DNA from: Nostocoides sp.
GTDB lineage: Bacteria > Actinomycetota > Actinomycetes > Actinomycetales > Dermatophilaceae
Length of the DNA: 64,000 nucleotides
Reading direction: 5' to 3'
NCBI GenBank assembly: GCA_016702415.1
Contig: JADJEA010000001.1
Span: 167,001-231,000, forward strand
Shown: in pieces, positions 19,014 to 28,199 of the stretch
Numbering within the stretch: the first letter of the stretch is position 1
Layout of the letters: each line of letters starts with the position of its first letter
Made by a program: the position numbers and the translations under genes
Notes under the pieces: generated by a model
Told to the model about the DNA's origin: nothing
Database searches by the model: none
The model's input: only the letters and a program-made list of their open reading frames with translations

Positions 19014-19474
19014 TCAGCCCCCGACCGTGCGGCGGATCAGGCCACGGCCTTCTCGGTCGCCGGCGTCCAGGCGGTGATCGCAAACGCCGTCGGCCACATC
19101 GTGCCGTCGTCCAGCTGGGCGACGTCCTGGAATCCGATGTGTCCGTAGCGGGTCTTGAACTTCCCCGCGAACTGCCAAAACAGCACGACCTTCCCGTCCC
19201 TGGCGTATGCCGGGAAGCCGTACCACGTGCGGGGCACCAGTTCCGGGGCAACCTCCTTCACGAGGGCATGCAGGCCCTCGCCGATGACGCGGTCCGACCC
19301 GTCCATGGCCGCGATCGCGTCGAGGACGTCCTGCTAGGTGTTCTTGCCCGCCTTCGTGCGCCTGGCCTCCGCCGCAGCCTGCTTGACCGCCTTCTTCTCG
19401 TCGGCGCTCAGGCCACTCGTGATCTGTCGATCGGTATCGGGTCGATTGGTGGTGGGTCGATCGGTGGTGGCCAT
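19014..19474 (-). pseudogene. DUF1801 protein, interrupted by in-frame TAG and a 3' frameshift
   Basis: ATG 19474 follows GGAAGGAC. Residues 1-46 (repeated DRPTTNR-like start, then SGLSADEKKAVKQAAAEARR) end at TAG 19334-19336. The same frame then continues QDVLDAIAAMDGSDRVIGEGLH and RTWYGFPAYARDGKVVLFWQ, the DUF1801 core. Near the 3' end the natural tail (LIRRTVG) sits in another frame ending at 19014. The two lesions suggest decay or sequence error. Confidence 0.75.
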
Positions 19475-19632
19475 GGTGAGTCCTTCCGGGTGGTGGACAC
19501 AGGGTGGCACCCGCAGGCGGTTCGCCACCACTTGGCCAGCGAAGACACCATCTTCAGTCGGCCGGCGCGGGTGCGGTCAGTTCCACGTGCCGTGCCGTGT
19601 CCCCATCCACACGCGTGAGGGGTGGTCGGCGC

Positions 19633-20025
19633 TTACCGCGGCGGCGTGGGATCGATGGCGGGCAGGACCTCGAGGGTGGCCGCCCGGGGGCCGGGCCCGA
19701 GCAGGTGGTCGACGATCGCGGCATACGCGCCGTATTTGGTTCGGTATGCCGCATCCACCCCCGGAAGGTCACCTTCCGCGGCGTCGACGAAGACGACGTC
19801 GTATGCCGCGCCGCCCCCCTCGATCCGGCCACGACCGGTGGCGATCGCCGCCCGGAACCAATCGGCCCCCCGGCCATTCGTCGAACGAACGAAGACCCGG
19901 TGGCCGACGGCGACATCCCAGATGATTCGCGGTCGCCGCAGCGACCCGTCGCGGCGGGCGGTGGCGACACGAACCTCCTCGGGCGCGGTCAGGCGGGCTG
20001 CCGTGGTCGGGTCCCAGGCACTCAT
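19633..20025 (-). CDS. DUF2255 family protein
   Basis: 130 aa. RPRIIWDVAVGHRVFVRSTNGRGADWFRAAIATGRG is the family core, a split-barrel FMN/F420-binding-like fold. It ends with ATLEVLPAIDPTPPR. The gene overlaps the SDR gene downstream end by 4 bp on the same strand. Biochemical role unknown. Confidence 0.85.
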   Translation of the reverse strand: MSAWDPTTAARLTAPEEVRVATARRDGSLRRPRIIWDVAVGHRVFVRSTNGRGADWFRAAIATGRGRIEGGGAAYDVVFVDAAEGDLPGVDAAYRTKYGAYAAIVDHLLGPGPRAATLEVLPAIDPTPPR

Positions 20026-20926
20026 ATGTCCTCCTCGGCGGCTCGTGATTGGCGTACCTCACCGATGTCGCCGTACCAGTAGGCGGCGGTGACCCCACCG
20101 TCGACCAGAAAGTCACTGCCCGTAGCGAATCCGCCCTCGGGCCCCATGAGGAAGGCGGCCAGCGCACCGATCTCGTCGGGGATGCCGGCCCGACCGACCG
20201 GGGAGCCCTCGATCATCGCGCGGTAGCCCGCCCCGCGGGGGCCCTCCAGTTCGTCGCGCGCCAACGGGGTCATGACGATGCCTGGGCTGATCGTGTTGAG
20301 CCGCGCCCCACGCGCACCCCAGCTCACGGCCTGCGCCATGACCCGCAGGGAGTTGCCACGCTTGGCGAGTTGGTAGGCGTGCAATGAATCCACGACCTCC
20401 CCGGGCTGGAGGAAGGGCAGTGCGAGCAGGTCCTCGGCCGGGGTGAGAGCCAGGGCGCGGTTCTGTTCGGGGTCAGCGCTGGGAGGCGATGGCCGGACTG
20501 GGACGAAATGACAATCCCTGCGCCACCCGGGGCGATGACAGCGCCGAACTCCTCGAGGACCAGCGCCGTTCCGTACAGATCGACCCGGAGAACCGCCTCC
20601 GGCGGAGCCTGCGACGGCGACACTCCGGCGGCGTGGACGAGGCCGGTCACCGTGCCGAGGGCGAGCGCCTGGGTGACGACACGGCATACCGTCTCGCGAT
20701 CGGCGACGTCCACCGTTGCCGTATGGACGTTGTACCCGGCGGCCGCCAGCGTCGTCGCGGCAGCGTCCGCGTTCGCGGGATCGCGATCCGCCAGCAGCAC
20801 CTCTTTGCCGATGCCGACGCGACGGGCGATGGCTTGACCGATTTGGCCAGGGCCGAGGACGACGACCACGTCGGGCGCGCGGGTGCTCGTCGTGAACGCC
20901 CCCTTGGTGACGGCAGGATGCTCCAT
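20022..20926 (-). pseudogene. SDR family oxidoreductase, frameshifted near 20480
   Basis: ATG 20926. The N-terminal Rossmann segment reads VVVVLGPGQIGQAIARRVGIGK, DRDPANADAAATTL and VHAAGVSPSQAPPE in one frame. The catalytic part (HAYQLAKRGNSLRVMAQAVSWG, YxxxK motif) and the C-terminal substrate region (GSDFLVDGGVTAAYWYG) read in another. One base appears lost at ~20477-20482 (LPAL / DPEQN junction). Length when repaired is ~300 aa, normal for the family. Probable NAD(P)-dependent dehydrogenase. Confidence 0.8.
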
Positions 20927-21017
20927 AACTCCAGTAGACGCCTTCGCAGCGAGTCGTAGGTGGAAATGACGAGCCGAGGTGCTTGGGGTGCCCCTCAAGC
21001 GATCACCGGTCAAGCGA

Positions 21018-21365
21018 TCACCGCTCGCGACGCGTCGCCCTCATCGCACCGACGGGACCGGAGAAGAACGCGCTGATGCCGACGAGAAAGCCGACGTCGT
21101 ACCAAGCCCCCGTGTTATGCACCTCGTAGATCCCCACCGAATGGTTGAACAGGGAGATCACGACGACGATCGGCGCGATGAAACCCTGCCACAGGCCGAG
21201 CCAGAACCCCGCAGGATGTGATCCGGCCGGGACGGGGTTGGCGCCCGCCGCACAACTGACGAGGACGAGGACCACTCCCATCACCAGCACAAGAGCGGCC
21301 AGAGACCGCGTCCGGGTGCGCCAGCCGGGTGGGAGTTGCGCAGGGTGAACGATCCGCGACGACAT
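21018..21365 (-). CDS. small membrane protein
   Basis: 115 aa from ATG 21365. Two hydrophobic helices (SLAALVLVMGVVLVLVSCAAG, with a lipobox-like LVSC, and FWLGLWQGFIAPIVVVISLF) precede a GAWYDVGFLVGISAFFSGPVG segment. It resembles small uncharacterised actinobacterial membrane proteins. It could be a lipoprotein, but the first helix more likely anchors it. Confidence 0.6.
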   Translation of the reverse strand: MSSRIVHPAQLPPGWRTRTRSLAALVLVMGVVLVLVSCAAGANPVPAGSHPAGFWLGLWQGFIAPIVVVISLFNHSVGIYEVHNTGAWYDVGFLVGISAFFSGPVGAMRATRRER

Positions 21366-21582
21366 GGTGGGCCCCGATCCGGGACTCGGTAACAACCCGT
21401 CCGGTCGCGACTGGAGGCCCACGTCCAGTGTGCGCTCGCGCGGGGAACCGCGATGACACTGTGACCCACGAGACGTCGGCGGGTGGGCCATCACGCGCCG
21501 GGAGAGCGGCCACTCTCGGGATGCTCTGCGCACAACTTCTGGCGAACGAAAGAGCCTGAGCTACTCCGCTCGAGATGGGTGG

Positions 21583-21655
21583 TGGAGCCTAGGGGACTCG
21601 AACCCCTAACCCCCTCCTTGCAAAGGAGGTGCGCTACCAATTGCGCCAAGGCCCC
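21583..21655 (-). tRNA. tRNA-Ala (anticodon TGC)
   Basis: A 73-nt cloverleaf on the minus strand. The acceptor GGGGCCU pairs with AGGCUCC (one G-U), the anticodon arm is CUCCUUUGCAAGGAG, and the T-loop is GGUUCGAGUCC. The discriminator is A and CCA is encoded at 21580-21582. It lies in the usual position beyond gyrA. Confidence 0.97.
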
Positions 21656-21682
21656 GGTGCGCCGGGAGGCCGGCGCGGTCGG

Positions 21683-21844
21683 TCAGTTGGTGGTCGGCGT
21701 GAGGCCGGTGGTGTCGGGGGTGGGGGCGTCGGCCTTGGGGGCCGTCGCGTCGCCCCACGGGTCGGTGGACGTCTTGCGGTCGAGGTTCTTCTTGACGATG
21801 CTCGCGCCGAGCGCGGCGGCGACGACCAACAGGAGCTTCTTCAT
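21683..21844 (-). CDS. DLW-39 family small protein
   Basis: 53 aa; ATG 21844 follows GGAGGAAG. MKKLLLVVAAALGASIVKKNLD is a hydrophobic N-terminus, followed by DPWGDAT in the place of the family's DLW motif, then a Pro/Thr-rich tail. DLW-39 genes typically sit between the tRNA genes and gyrA in actinobacteria. Function unknown. Confidence 0.85.
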   Translation of the reverse strand: MKKLLLVVAAALGASIVKKNLDRKTSTDPWGDATAPKADAPTPDTTGLTPTTN

Positions 21845-21901
21845 CGTGCTTCCTCCCCGAGGGACTTCACCCGGCCGCGGGCGCGGCATACGGGTGCTGG
21901 G

Positions 21902-21975
21902 TGGGCCTAACAGGACTTGAACCTGTGGCCTCTTCCTTATCAGGGAAGCGCTCTAACCGTCTGAGCTATAGGCCC
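21902..21975 (-). tRNA. tRNA-Ile (anticodon GAT)
   Basis: A 74-nt cloverleaf on the minus strand. The acceptor GGGCCUA pairs with UAGGCCC, the D-arm is AGCUCAG, and the anticodon arm CUUCCCUGAUAAGGAAG reads GAU. The discriminator is A. A standard partner of the gyrA-DUF3566 locus. Confidence 0.97.
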
Positions 21976-22046
21976 CAGCAGGGCGTGCCGAGAGTACCGG
22001 CGCGCCGCATGAGGGTACCTCACCGGCTCACAGCCCGCCAAACGGC

Positions 22047-22496
22047 TCAGTCGTCGGTCAGGGTCAGCTGGATGCCCCCGACGAGGGAGGCACAGATGTT
22101 GTAGAGGAACGCGGCAAGGGTCGCCAGGGCGGTCATGAGGAGGACGTTGACGACCGCGAGGACGACCGACAGGGACACCACGCGGCCGAACCCGACGAAG
22201 TCGAGGAGGTCAAACTTCGTTGCCGTGTCGCCGATGATCTTGTTGATCATGGTGTTGACCTGATCGAAGACGCCCATCCCGGACAACAGCATCCACAGGA
22301 CCGTCACCATGATGACGAGGGCGATGCCGATGCCGACCGAGACGAGGAAAGACACCTTCATCGCCGACCACGGGTCGATGCGGGAGGCCGTCAGGCGGAC
22401 CCGGCGGCCGCCGCGGATCGCCACCGGGGTCACAGCCACGGATGCCGGCACCGGGGACGGCGGGGTCACCACCGCGTCGACCTCTTTCACGGTCAC
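22047..22496 (-). CDS. DUF3566 transmembrane protein
   Basis: 149 aa. GTG 22496 overlaps the gyrA stop (GTGA). RRVRLTASRIDPWSAMKVSFLVSVGIGIALV starts the conserved DUF3566 domain with two membrane helices. The N-terminal ~25 residues are a Pro/Val-rich low-complexity tail. Its position after gyrA is conserved in actinobacteria; a cell-envelope or division-linked role is suggested by location only. Confidence 0.93.
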   Translation of the reverse strand: MTVKEVDAVVTPPSPVPASVAVTPVAIRGGRRVRLTASRIDPWSAMKVSFLVSVGIGIALVIMVTVLWMLLSGMGVFDQVNTMINKIIGDTATKFDLLDFVGFGRVVSLSVVLAVVNVLLMTALATLAAFLYNICASLVGGIQLTLTDD

Positions 22497-25108
22497 TCTT
22501 CACCTCCGGACTCGCCCGCGTCGGCGGGGGACGCGGTGGGGCCGGCCGGCTCCTGGTCCACGTCAGAAGGTACCTCGTCCACCGGGGAATCCCCTGTCGG
22601 GGCGGGTGCGTCGGGGTCCGTGGCGTCCGCCTCGGAGTCATCCTCATCGACACCCCGCTCACTGCGGGCGACCGCGACGATGGCGTCACCGGGGCGCGGA
22701 GTGGCGAAGCTGACGCCCATCGTGTTGCGGCCGGTCAGGCGCACCTCATCGACGCGGGAGCGGACGATATTGCCCTTCTCCATGACGACGAGGACCTCGT
22801 CGTCGGGGTCGACGGTCAGCGCACCGACCAGATCGCCGCCGCGCTCACTGAATTTCGCGACCGCGACGCCGAAGATGCCGCGGCCCTTGCGCGACCACTC
22901 CGAGGCCTTGGACCGCTTGGCCAGGCCGGACTCGAAGACGACGAAGACGTCCGGGTCGGTGCCCGCCTTGATCACACTCATCGACAACAGCGAGTCGTCC
23001 TCGCGGAACCGCATCCCGGTGACCCCGGAGGTGGCCCGGCCCATCGGCCGCAGTTGGCCGTCGTCGGCGGCGAAGCGGACGGACGAGCCTTTCCGCGAGG
23101 CGAGCAGGAGATCGTCGACATTGTCGACCAGGCCCGCCCCGACCAACTCGTCCCCGTCGCGCAGGTTGATCGCGATGACGCCCCCGCTGCGCGGGGAGTC
23201 GAACTCGGCCAGGCGGGTCTTCTTGACCAGCCCACGCCGCGTTGCCAGGACGAGATAGGGCGCCGTGCCGTAGTCACGGATCGCCAGCACCGCGGCGATC
23301 GCCTCGTCGGGCTGGAAAGCCAACAGGTTGGCGACATGCTGCCCCTTGGCGTCCCGCCCGGCGTCGGGCAGGTCGTAGGCCTTGGCCCGATAAACCCGGC
23401 CGAGGTTGGTGAAGAAGAGCAGCCAATGATGGGAGGTCGTCGTGAAGAAGTGGGAGACCACATCCTCGCCGCGCAACTGCGCGCCCCGCACCCCCTTGCC
23501 ACCCCGCCGCTGGGAGCGATATTCGGACACCCGGGTGCGCTTGGCATACCCACCGCGCGTGATCGTGACGACCACGTCCTCCTCGGGGATGAGGTCCTCC
23601 ATGGACATATCGCCGTCGGAGGGGACGATGACCGTGCGCCGGTCGTCGCCGAAGCGACGGACGATCTCGGCCAGCTCCTCAGCGATGATCGTCCGCTGCC
23701 GTCCGGGGTTGGCGAGGATGTCCTCGTAGTCGAGGATCTCCGCCTCGATCTCGTCATGCTGCTCGATGATCTTCTGCCGCTCCAGGGCGGCCAGCCGCCG
23801 CAGAGGCATCTCGAGGATCGCCTCGGCCTGCACCTCGTCGATCTCCAGCAGCGCAATCAAGCCGGCGCGGGCCTCGTCGACGGTCCGCGACGCCCGGATG
23901 AGCGCGATGACCTCGTCGAGCCGGTCGAGGGCCTTGAGCAGGCCGCGCAGGATATGGATGCGCTCCTCCGCCTTGCGGAGACGGTATGCCGTGCGCCGCT
24001 GGATGACGTCGACCTGGTGCTCGACCCAGTGCCGGATGAAGGCGTCGATGGGCAGCGTGCGCGGCACGCCGTCGACCAGCGCCAACATATTGGCGCCGAA
24101 GGTCGTCTGCAGCGGAGTGTGCTTGTAGAGGTTGTTGAGGACGACCTTGGCGACGGCGTCCCGCTTGAGGACGATGACGAGTCGTTGACCGGTGCGGCCG
24201 GAGGTCTCGTCCCGGATGTCGGCGATCCCCTGAAGGCGCCCGTCCTTGACCTGCTCGGCGATCTTCTGGGCCAGGGAGTCGGGGTTGACCTGGTAGGGCA
24301 ACTCGGTGACAACGAGGCACGTGCGGTTCTGGATCTCGGCGACCTCGACGACCGCGCGCATCGTGATCAGGCCACGCCCGGTGCGGTAGGCGTCCTCGAT
24401 CCCCTTGCGGCCCATGATCAGACCGGCGGTCGGGAAGTCGGGGCCGCTGATCCGCGCCATCACCGCGGCGAGCGCCTCGTCGCGGGGTGCCTCCGGGTTG
24501 GCGAGCATCCACTGAGCGGCGTCGGCGACCTCGCGGAGGTTATGCGGGGGGATCTGGGTCGCCATACCGACCGCGATGCCGGCGGACCCATTGACCAGGA
24601 GGTTGGGGAAGCGCGCGGGCAGGACCTCCGGCTCGGACTCCTTGCCGTCGTAGTTGGGCCGGAAGTCGACCGTCTCCTGGTCGATGTCGCGCACCATCTC
24701 GACCGAGAGGGGCGCGAGCCGGCACTCCGTATATCTCGCCGCCGCGGCCGGGTCGTCGCCGGGGCTGCCGAAGTTGCCCTGTCCCGCCACGAGCGGGTAG
24801 CGCATCGACCAGTCCTGGACCAGCCGGACGAGGGCGTCGTAGATCGCCGTGTCGCCGTGGGGGTGGTACTTGCCCATGACGTCGCCGACGACGCGACTGC
24901 ACTTGTTGAAGCCGCGGTCCGGGCGGTAGCCGCCGTCCCACATGGCGAAGAGCACCCGGCGGTGCACGGGCTTGAGCCCGTCACGGACATCCGGCAGCGC
25001 CCGACTGACGATGACCGACATCGCATATTCGATGTAGGAGCGCTGCATCTCGGTGTTGAGGTCGATCGGCTCGACCGCGTCGGCGCCCTCGGGAGGCAGT
25101 TCCGTCAT
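22493..25108 (-). CDS. gyrA: DNA gyrase subunit A
   Basis: 871 aa from ATG 25108. IDLNTEMQRSYIEYAMSVIVSRALPDVRDGLKP starts the breakage-reunion domain. The catalytic Tyr is in AARYTECRLAP, with the quinolone pocket HPHGDTAIYDALVRLVQDW. The GyrA-box QRRGGKGVRG opens the C-terminal DNA-wrapping beta-pinwheel. The acidic tail EDDSEADATDPDAPAP precedes the end. An in-frame GTG at 25171 would add a repeated TPxVTPxV peptide, considered unlikely. gyrB lies 105 bp upstream; DUF3566 overlaps downstream. Confidence 0.98.
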   Translation of the reverse strand: MTELPPEGADAVEPIDLNTEMQRSYIEYAMSVIVSRALPDVRDGLKPVHRRVLFAMWDGGYRPDRGFNKCSRVVGDVMGKYHPHGDTAIYDALVRLVQDWSMRYPLVAGQGNFGSPGDDPAAAARYTECRLAPLSVEMVRDIDQETVDFRPNYDGKESEPEVLPARFPNLLVNGSAGIAVGMATQIPPHNLREVADAAQWMLANPEAPRDEALAAVMARISGPDFPTAGLIMGRKGIEDAYRTGRGLITMRAVVEVAEIQNRTCLVVTELPYQVNPDSLAQKIAEQVKDGRLQGIADIRDETSGRTGQRLVIVLKRDAVAKVVLNNLYKHTPLQTTFGANMLALVDGVPRTLPIDAFIRHWVEHQVDVIQRRTAYRLRKAEERIHILRGLLKALDRLDEVIALIRASRTVDEARAGLIALLEIDEVQAEAILEMPLRRLAALERQKIIEQHDEIEAEILDYEDILANPGRQRTIIAEELAEIVRRFGDDRRTVIVPSDGDMSMEDLIPEEDVVVTITRGGYAKRTRVSEYRSQRRGGKGVRGAQLRGEDVVSHFFTTTSHHWLLFFTNLGRVYRAKAYDLPDAGRDAKGQHVANLLAFQPDEAIAAVLAIRDYGTAPYLVLATRRGLVKKTRLAEFDSPRSGGVIAINLRDGDELVGAGLVDNVDDLLLASRKGSSVRFAADDGQLRPMGRATSGVTGMRFREDDSLLSMSVIKAGTDPDVFVVFESGLAKRSKASEWSRKGRGIFGVAVAKFSERGGDLVGALTVDPDDEVLVVMEKGNIVRSRVDEVRLTGRNTMGVSFATPRPGDAIVAVARSERGVDEDDSEADATDPDAPAPTGDSPVDEVPSDVDQEPAGPTASPADAGESGGEE

Positions 25109-25213
25109 TTTCGCTCTTCTCACGTTCGGTGTCACGTCGGGTGTCACGGCGGGTGTCACTGCGGATGTCACGTCGGGGGGTCGGTCAGCGCGGGAGGGCG
25201 CGGCATACCCGCA

Positions 25214-27424
25214 TCAGATATCGAGGAAGCGCACGTCGCGCGCGTTGCGCTGGATGAACCCGCGACGCGACTCGACGTCCTCCCCCATGAGGATCGAGAA
25301 GATCTCGTCGGCCGCGGCGGCATTCTGGAGGGTGACCTGGAGGAGGGTCCGGTTGGCGGGGTCCATCGTCGTCTCCCACAACTCGGAGTAGTCCATCTCG
25401 CCCAGACCCTTGTAACGCTGGATCGGGTTGTCCTTGGGCAGCCGCCAGCCCTGGGAGCGGCCCTCGGCGACGAGTCCGTCGCGCTCGCGGTCGGTGTAGG
25501 CGAACTGGTGCTCGGCGTTGCTCCACCGGATGCGATAGAGCGGCGGCTGGGCGAGGTAGACGTACCCGGCCTCGATCAGCGGCTGCATGAACCGGAAAAG
25601 CAAGGTGAGCAAGAGCGTCCGGATGTGCATGCCGTCGACGTCGGCGTCGGCCATGAGGACGATCTTGTGATACCGGGCCTTCTCGATGTCGAAGTCCTCA
25701 CCGACCCCCGTGCCGAAGGCGGAGATCAGGGCCTGGACCTCGGCATTGGCGAGGATCTTGTCGAGGCGGGCCTTCTCGACATTGAGGATCTTGCCGCGGA
25801 TGGGCAGGATGGCCTGGTTGTAGGGGTTGCGGCCACGGACGGCCGAGCCACCGGCGGAGTCGCCCTCGACGATGAAGACCTCGGAGATCGCGGGGTCCTT
25901 GGCCTGGCAGTCGCGCAGCTTTCCCGGCAGACCACCGCTCTCCAGCACCCGCTTGCGGGTGGCCTCGCGCGCCTTGCGCGCGGCAACGCGCGCCGCCGCG
26001 GCCTGAACGGCCTTGCGAACGATGTCCTTCCCGGCGCCCGGGTTGCGCTCCAGCCAGTCGCCGAACTCGCTTGTCATCGCGCTCTGGACGAAGCCCTTGA
26101 CCTCGGAGTTGCCGAGCTTGGTCTTGGTCTGGCCCTCGAACTGCGGCTCGCCCAGCTTGACGGAGATGACGGCGGTGAGACCCTCGCGGACGTCGTCGCC
26201 GGTAAGGTTCTCGTCCTTCTCCTTGAGGAGGTTCTGCTTGCGCGCGAACTCGTTGACGAGCTTGGTCAGCGCCGCGCGGAAACCCTCCTCGTGGGTGCCA
26301 CCCTCGTGAGTGTTGATCGTGTTGGCATAGGTGTGGACGGACTCGCTGTATGCCGTGGTCCACTGCATCGCGAGTTCGAGACTGAGGCTGCGCGCGGCGT
26401 CCTCGACCTCGATGGCGATGACGTCCGGGTGCACCGGGTCGGACTTCTTCGAGCCGACGAGGTGGTTGACATAGTCGACGAGGCCGCCGTCGTAGCGATA
26501 GGAGACCTTCTTGGCCTTGGTCGGCTTTGCCTGGGCCCCAAGGGCTTCCGCCTCGGTGTCGACGACCTCCTCGACATCGGCCTCGAGATTGTCGAGGTCG
26601 ACATCCTCGTCCTCCTCGTCGGGGATGCGCTCGTCGAGCAGGTTGATCTGGAGGCCCTTGTTGAGGAAGGCATATTGCTGGAAGCGGGCCCGGATCGTCT
26701 CGTAGTCGTAGACGACGGTCTCGAAAATGTCGGGGTTGGCCCAGAAGGTGATCGTCGTCCCGGTCGCGCTGGTCTCCTCCATCCGGGTCAGCGGCCTCGT
26801 GGGGACGCCGTGGTCGAAGGACATCCGGAAGGCGTGCCCCTGCTGCCGCACGCAGACGTCGAGCCGCGAAGACAGGGCGTTGACGACGGACGAACCGACC
26901 CCGTGGAGGCCGCCGGAGACCTTGTAGCCGCCCCCGCCGAACTTGCCACCCGCGTGCAACTGGGTCAGGACGAGTTCGACCGCGCTGACCCCCTCGGTCG
27001 GGTGGATATCGGTCGGTATGCCGCGCCCGTTGTCCTTCACGCGCACCGCCCCGTCGGCCATGAGCGTCACGTCGATGGTGTCGGCATACCCCGCCAGGGC
27101 CTCGTCCACGGCGTTGTCGACGATCTCCCACACGAGGTGGTGCAGACCGCGCTCGCCCGTCGACCCGATATACATCCCCGGGCGCTTGCGGACGGCCTCG
27201 AGGCCCTCCAGGACGGTGATGGAGTTGGCGTCGTAGGCGACCGGGTCGGCCTGCGCCGCGGCCGGTTTGGGGGCGAGGCTCCCCGGTGTTGGCGAGCTCC
27301 CGCCGGCGGCTGGGCCAGGCACCGGAACGTCAGGCACGGGCACGTCGGGCACGGGCACGTCGGGCACGGGCGTGATGGGCACGGGCGTGATGGGCACGGC
27401 GGTGACGTCGGGGCTGTCGGCCAC
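25214..27424 (-). CDS. gyrB: DNA gyrase subunit B
   Basis: 736 aa. GTG 27424 follows CAAGGAGC. The GHKL ATPase domain (RKRPGMYIGSTGERGLHHLV; WEIVDNAVDEALAG) starts only near residue ~75. Before it is a Pro-Val-Thr repeat tail (PITPVP / PDVPVP units), unusual for GyrB. The transducer and TOPRIM domains (VEGDSAGGSAVRGRN; MADADVDGMHIRTLL) are complete. An acidic insertion near residue ~300 (DEEDEDVDLDNLEADVEEVV) lengthens the protein relative to the usual ~680 aa. No recF or DUF721 gene lies upstream. Confidence 0.97.
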   Translation of the reverse strand: MADSPDVTAVPITPVPITPVPDVPVPDVPVPDVPVPGPAAGGSSPTPGSLAPKPAAAQADPVAYDANSITVLEGLEAVRKRPGMYIGSTGERGLHHLVWEIVDNAVDEALAGYADTIDVTLMADGAVRVKDNGRGIPTDIHPTEGVSAVELVLTQLHAGGKFGGGGYKVSGGLHGVGSSVVNALSSRLDVCVRQQGHAFRMSFDHGVPTRPLTRMEETSATGTTITFWANPDIFETVVYDYETIRARFQQYAFLNKGLQINLLDERIPDEEDEDVDLDNLEADVEEVVDTEAEALGAQAKPTKAKKVSYRYDGGLVDYVNHLVGSKKSDPVHPDVIAIEVEDAARSLSLELAMQWTTAYSESVHTYANTINTHEGGTHEEGFRAALTKLVNEFARKQNLLKEKDENLTGDDVREGLTAVISVKLGEPQFEGQTKTKLGNSEVKGFVQSAMTSEFGDWLERNPGAGKDIVRKAVQAAAARVAARKAREATRKRVLESGGLPGKLRDCQAKDPAISEVFIVEGDSAGGSAVRGRNPYNQAILPIRGKILNVEKARLDKILANAEVQALISAFGTGVGEDFDIEKARYHKIVLMADADVDGMHIRTLLLTLLFRFMQPLIEAGYVYLAQPPLYRIRWSNAEHQFAYTDRERDGLVAEGRSQGWRLPKDNPIQRYKGLGEMDYSELWETTMDPANRTLLQVTLQNAAAADEIFSILMGEDVESRRGFIQRNARDVRFLDI

Positions 27425-27617
27425 GATGCTCCTTGGGGGGTGACAGGCGATCAGTCGGCCCCTTTGGGAAACGACGATCGAGCAACGCTCGATTCTACCT
27501 GTCTCGCGCCGACAACCCGGCATCCTCCGGCCCGTGGGGGCCGCTTGCGCCGCGTATCAGTCCCCGTTCCGGAGGGGATCATGCATCGCGGGGTCTACGC
27601 GGCCGTATGGCGCGCTG

Positions 27618-28136
27618 TCAGCTGAGCCGGAACGAGCTGATGTCGTTGTTCCAGGACCCCAAGGTGGCCGCGCGGTCGGTGTAGCGCACGAAGTGGGCCC
27701 CGCCGAAGAACGTGTGCCGATATCCCATGAGATCGCAGCCGTTCATCGTGATGAACGAGCTGACCCGGTCGTTCCAGCCGTAGGGCAGGGCGGGGTTGGC
27801 GTAGTCGACGTCGGACTTGGTCAGCGTGCAGTTGCGGTAGCCGCCCAATTCGGTCTTGGCGCCGCGATAACTGCTCCCGTCGAAAAAGAGGACGAGCACG
27901 CGCCACCCCCGGTGAGCGGCCTTCCAGGCCGCGACCTCGCCGGCGGACGCGAAACACGCGGACTCGCCGGTGCCGACGGTGGCGACACAGTGGTCGGCCC
28001 GGGGGGTGGGGGCCGCGGGCACAGAAGGGGAGCCCGCGGGGGGGAGGCCAGCGGCATACGTCGAAGGGGCCAGGGCGGCCATCAGGGGCAGGGAGGCCGT
28101 GGCGAGGGCGAGGACGGCGCGGGGGAGGTTCGGCAT
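27618..28136 (-). CDS. secreted peptidase-inhibitor I36/beta-gamma-crystallin-like protein
   Basis: 172 aa from ATG 28136. A Sec signal peptide (LPRAVLALATASLPLMAALA, then STYAAG) is followed by a mature domain with Cys pairs and GWNDRVSSFITMNGCDLMGYRH plus LGSWNNDISSFRLS. These are the crystallin-like Greek-key motifs of the I36 family (metalloprotease inhibitors of the SMPI type). The start codon overlaps an octamer CGGCATAC. It lies between gyrB and the BGC regulator, on the same strand as both. Confidence 0.8.
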   Translation of the reverse strand: MPNLPRAVLALATASLPLMAALAPSTYAAGLPPAGSPSVPAAPTPRADHCVATVGTGESACFASAGEVAAWKAAHRGWRVLVLFFDGSSYRGAKTELGGYRNCTLTKSDVDYANPALPYGWNDRVSSFITMNGCDLMGYRHTFFGGAHFVRYTDRAATLGSWNNDISSFRLS

Positions 28137-28199
28137 ACGGACGGACTCGTTCGGTCTGGCGGGCGGGGGCGGTACGCCCACTGTACGACCCGAGGGTCC

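Noticed and set aside
21583..21975. tRNA-Ile/tRNA-Ala pair as part of an rRNA operon
   Set aside because: No 16S or 23S sequence flanks them; this is the usual position next to gyrA with DLW-39 between.
24800..24900. Quinolone-resistance substitution in GyrA (GDTAIYD)
   Set aside because: Thr at the position of E. coli Ser83 may be natural in this lineage; resistance cannot be claimed from the sequence.
25109..25213. Longer gyrA starting at the upstream GTG (25171)
   Set aside because: The extra residues are a TPxVTP repeat outside the conserved start; ATG 25108 gives the normal N-terminus.
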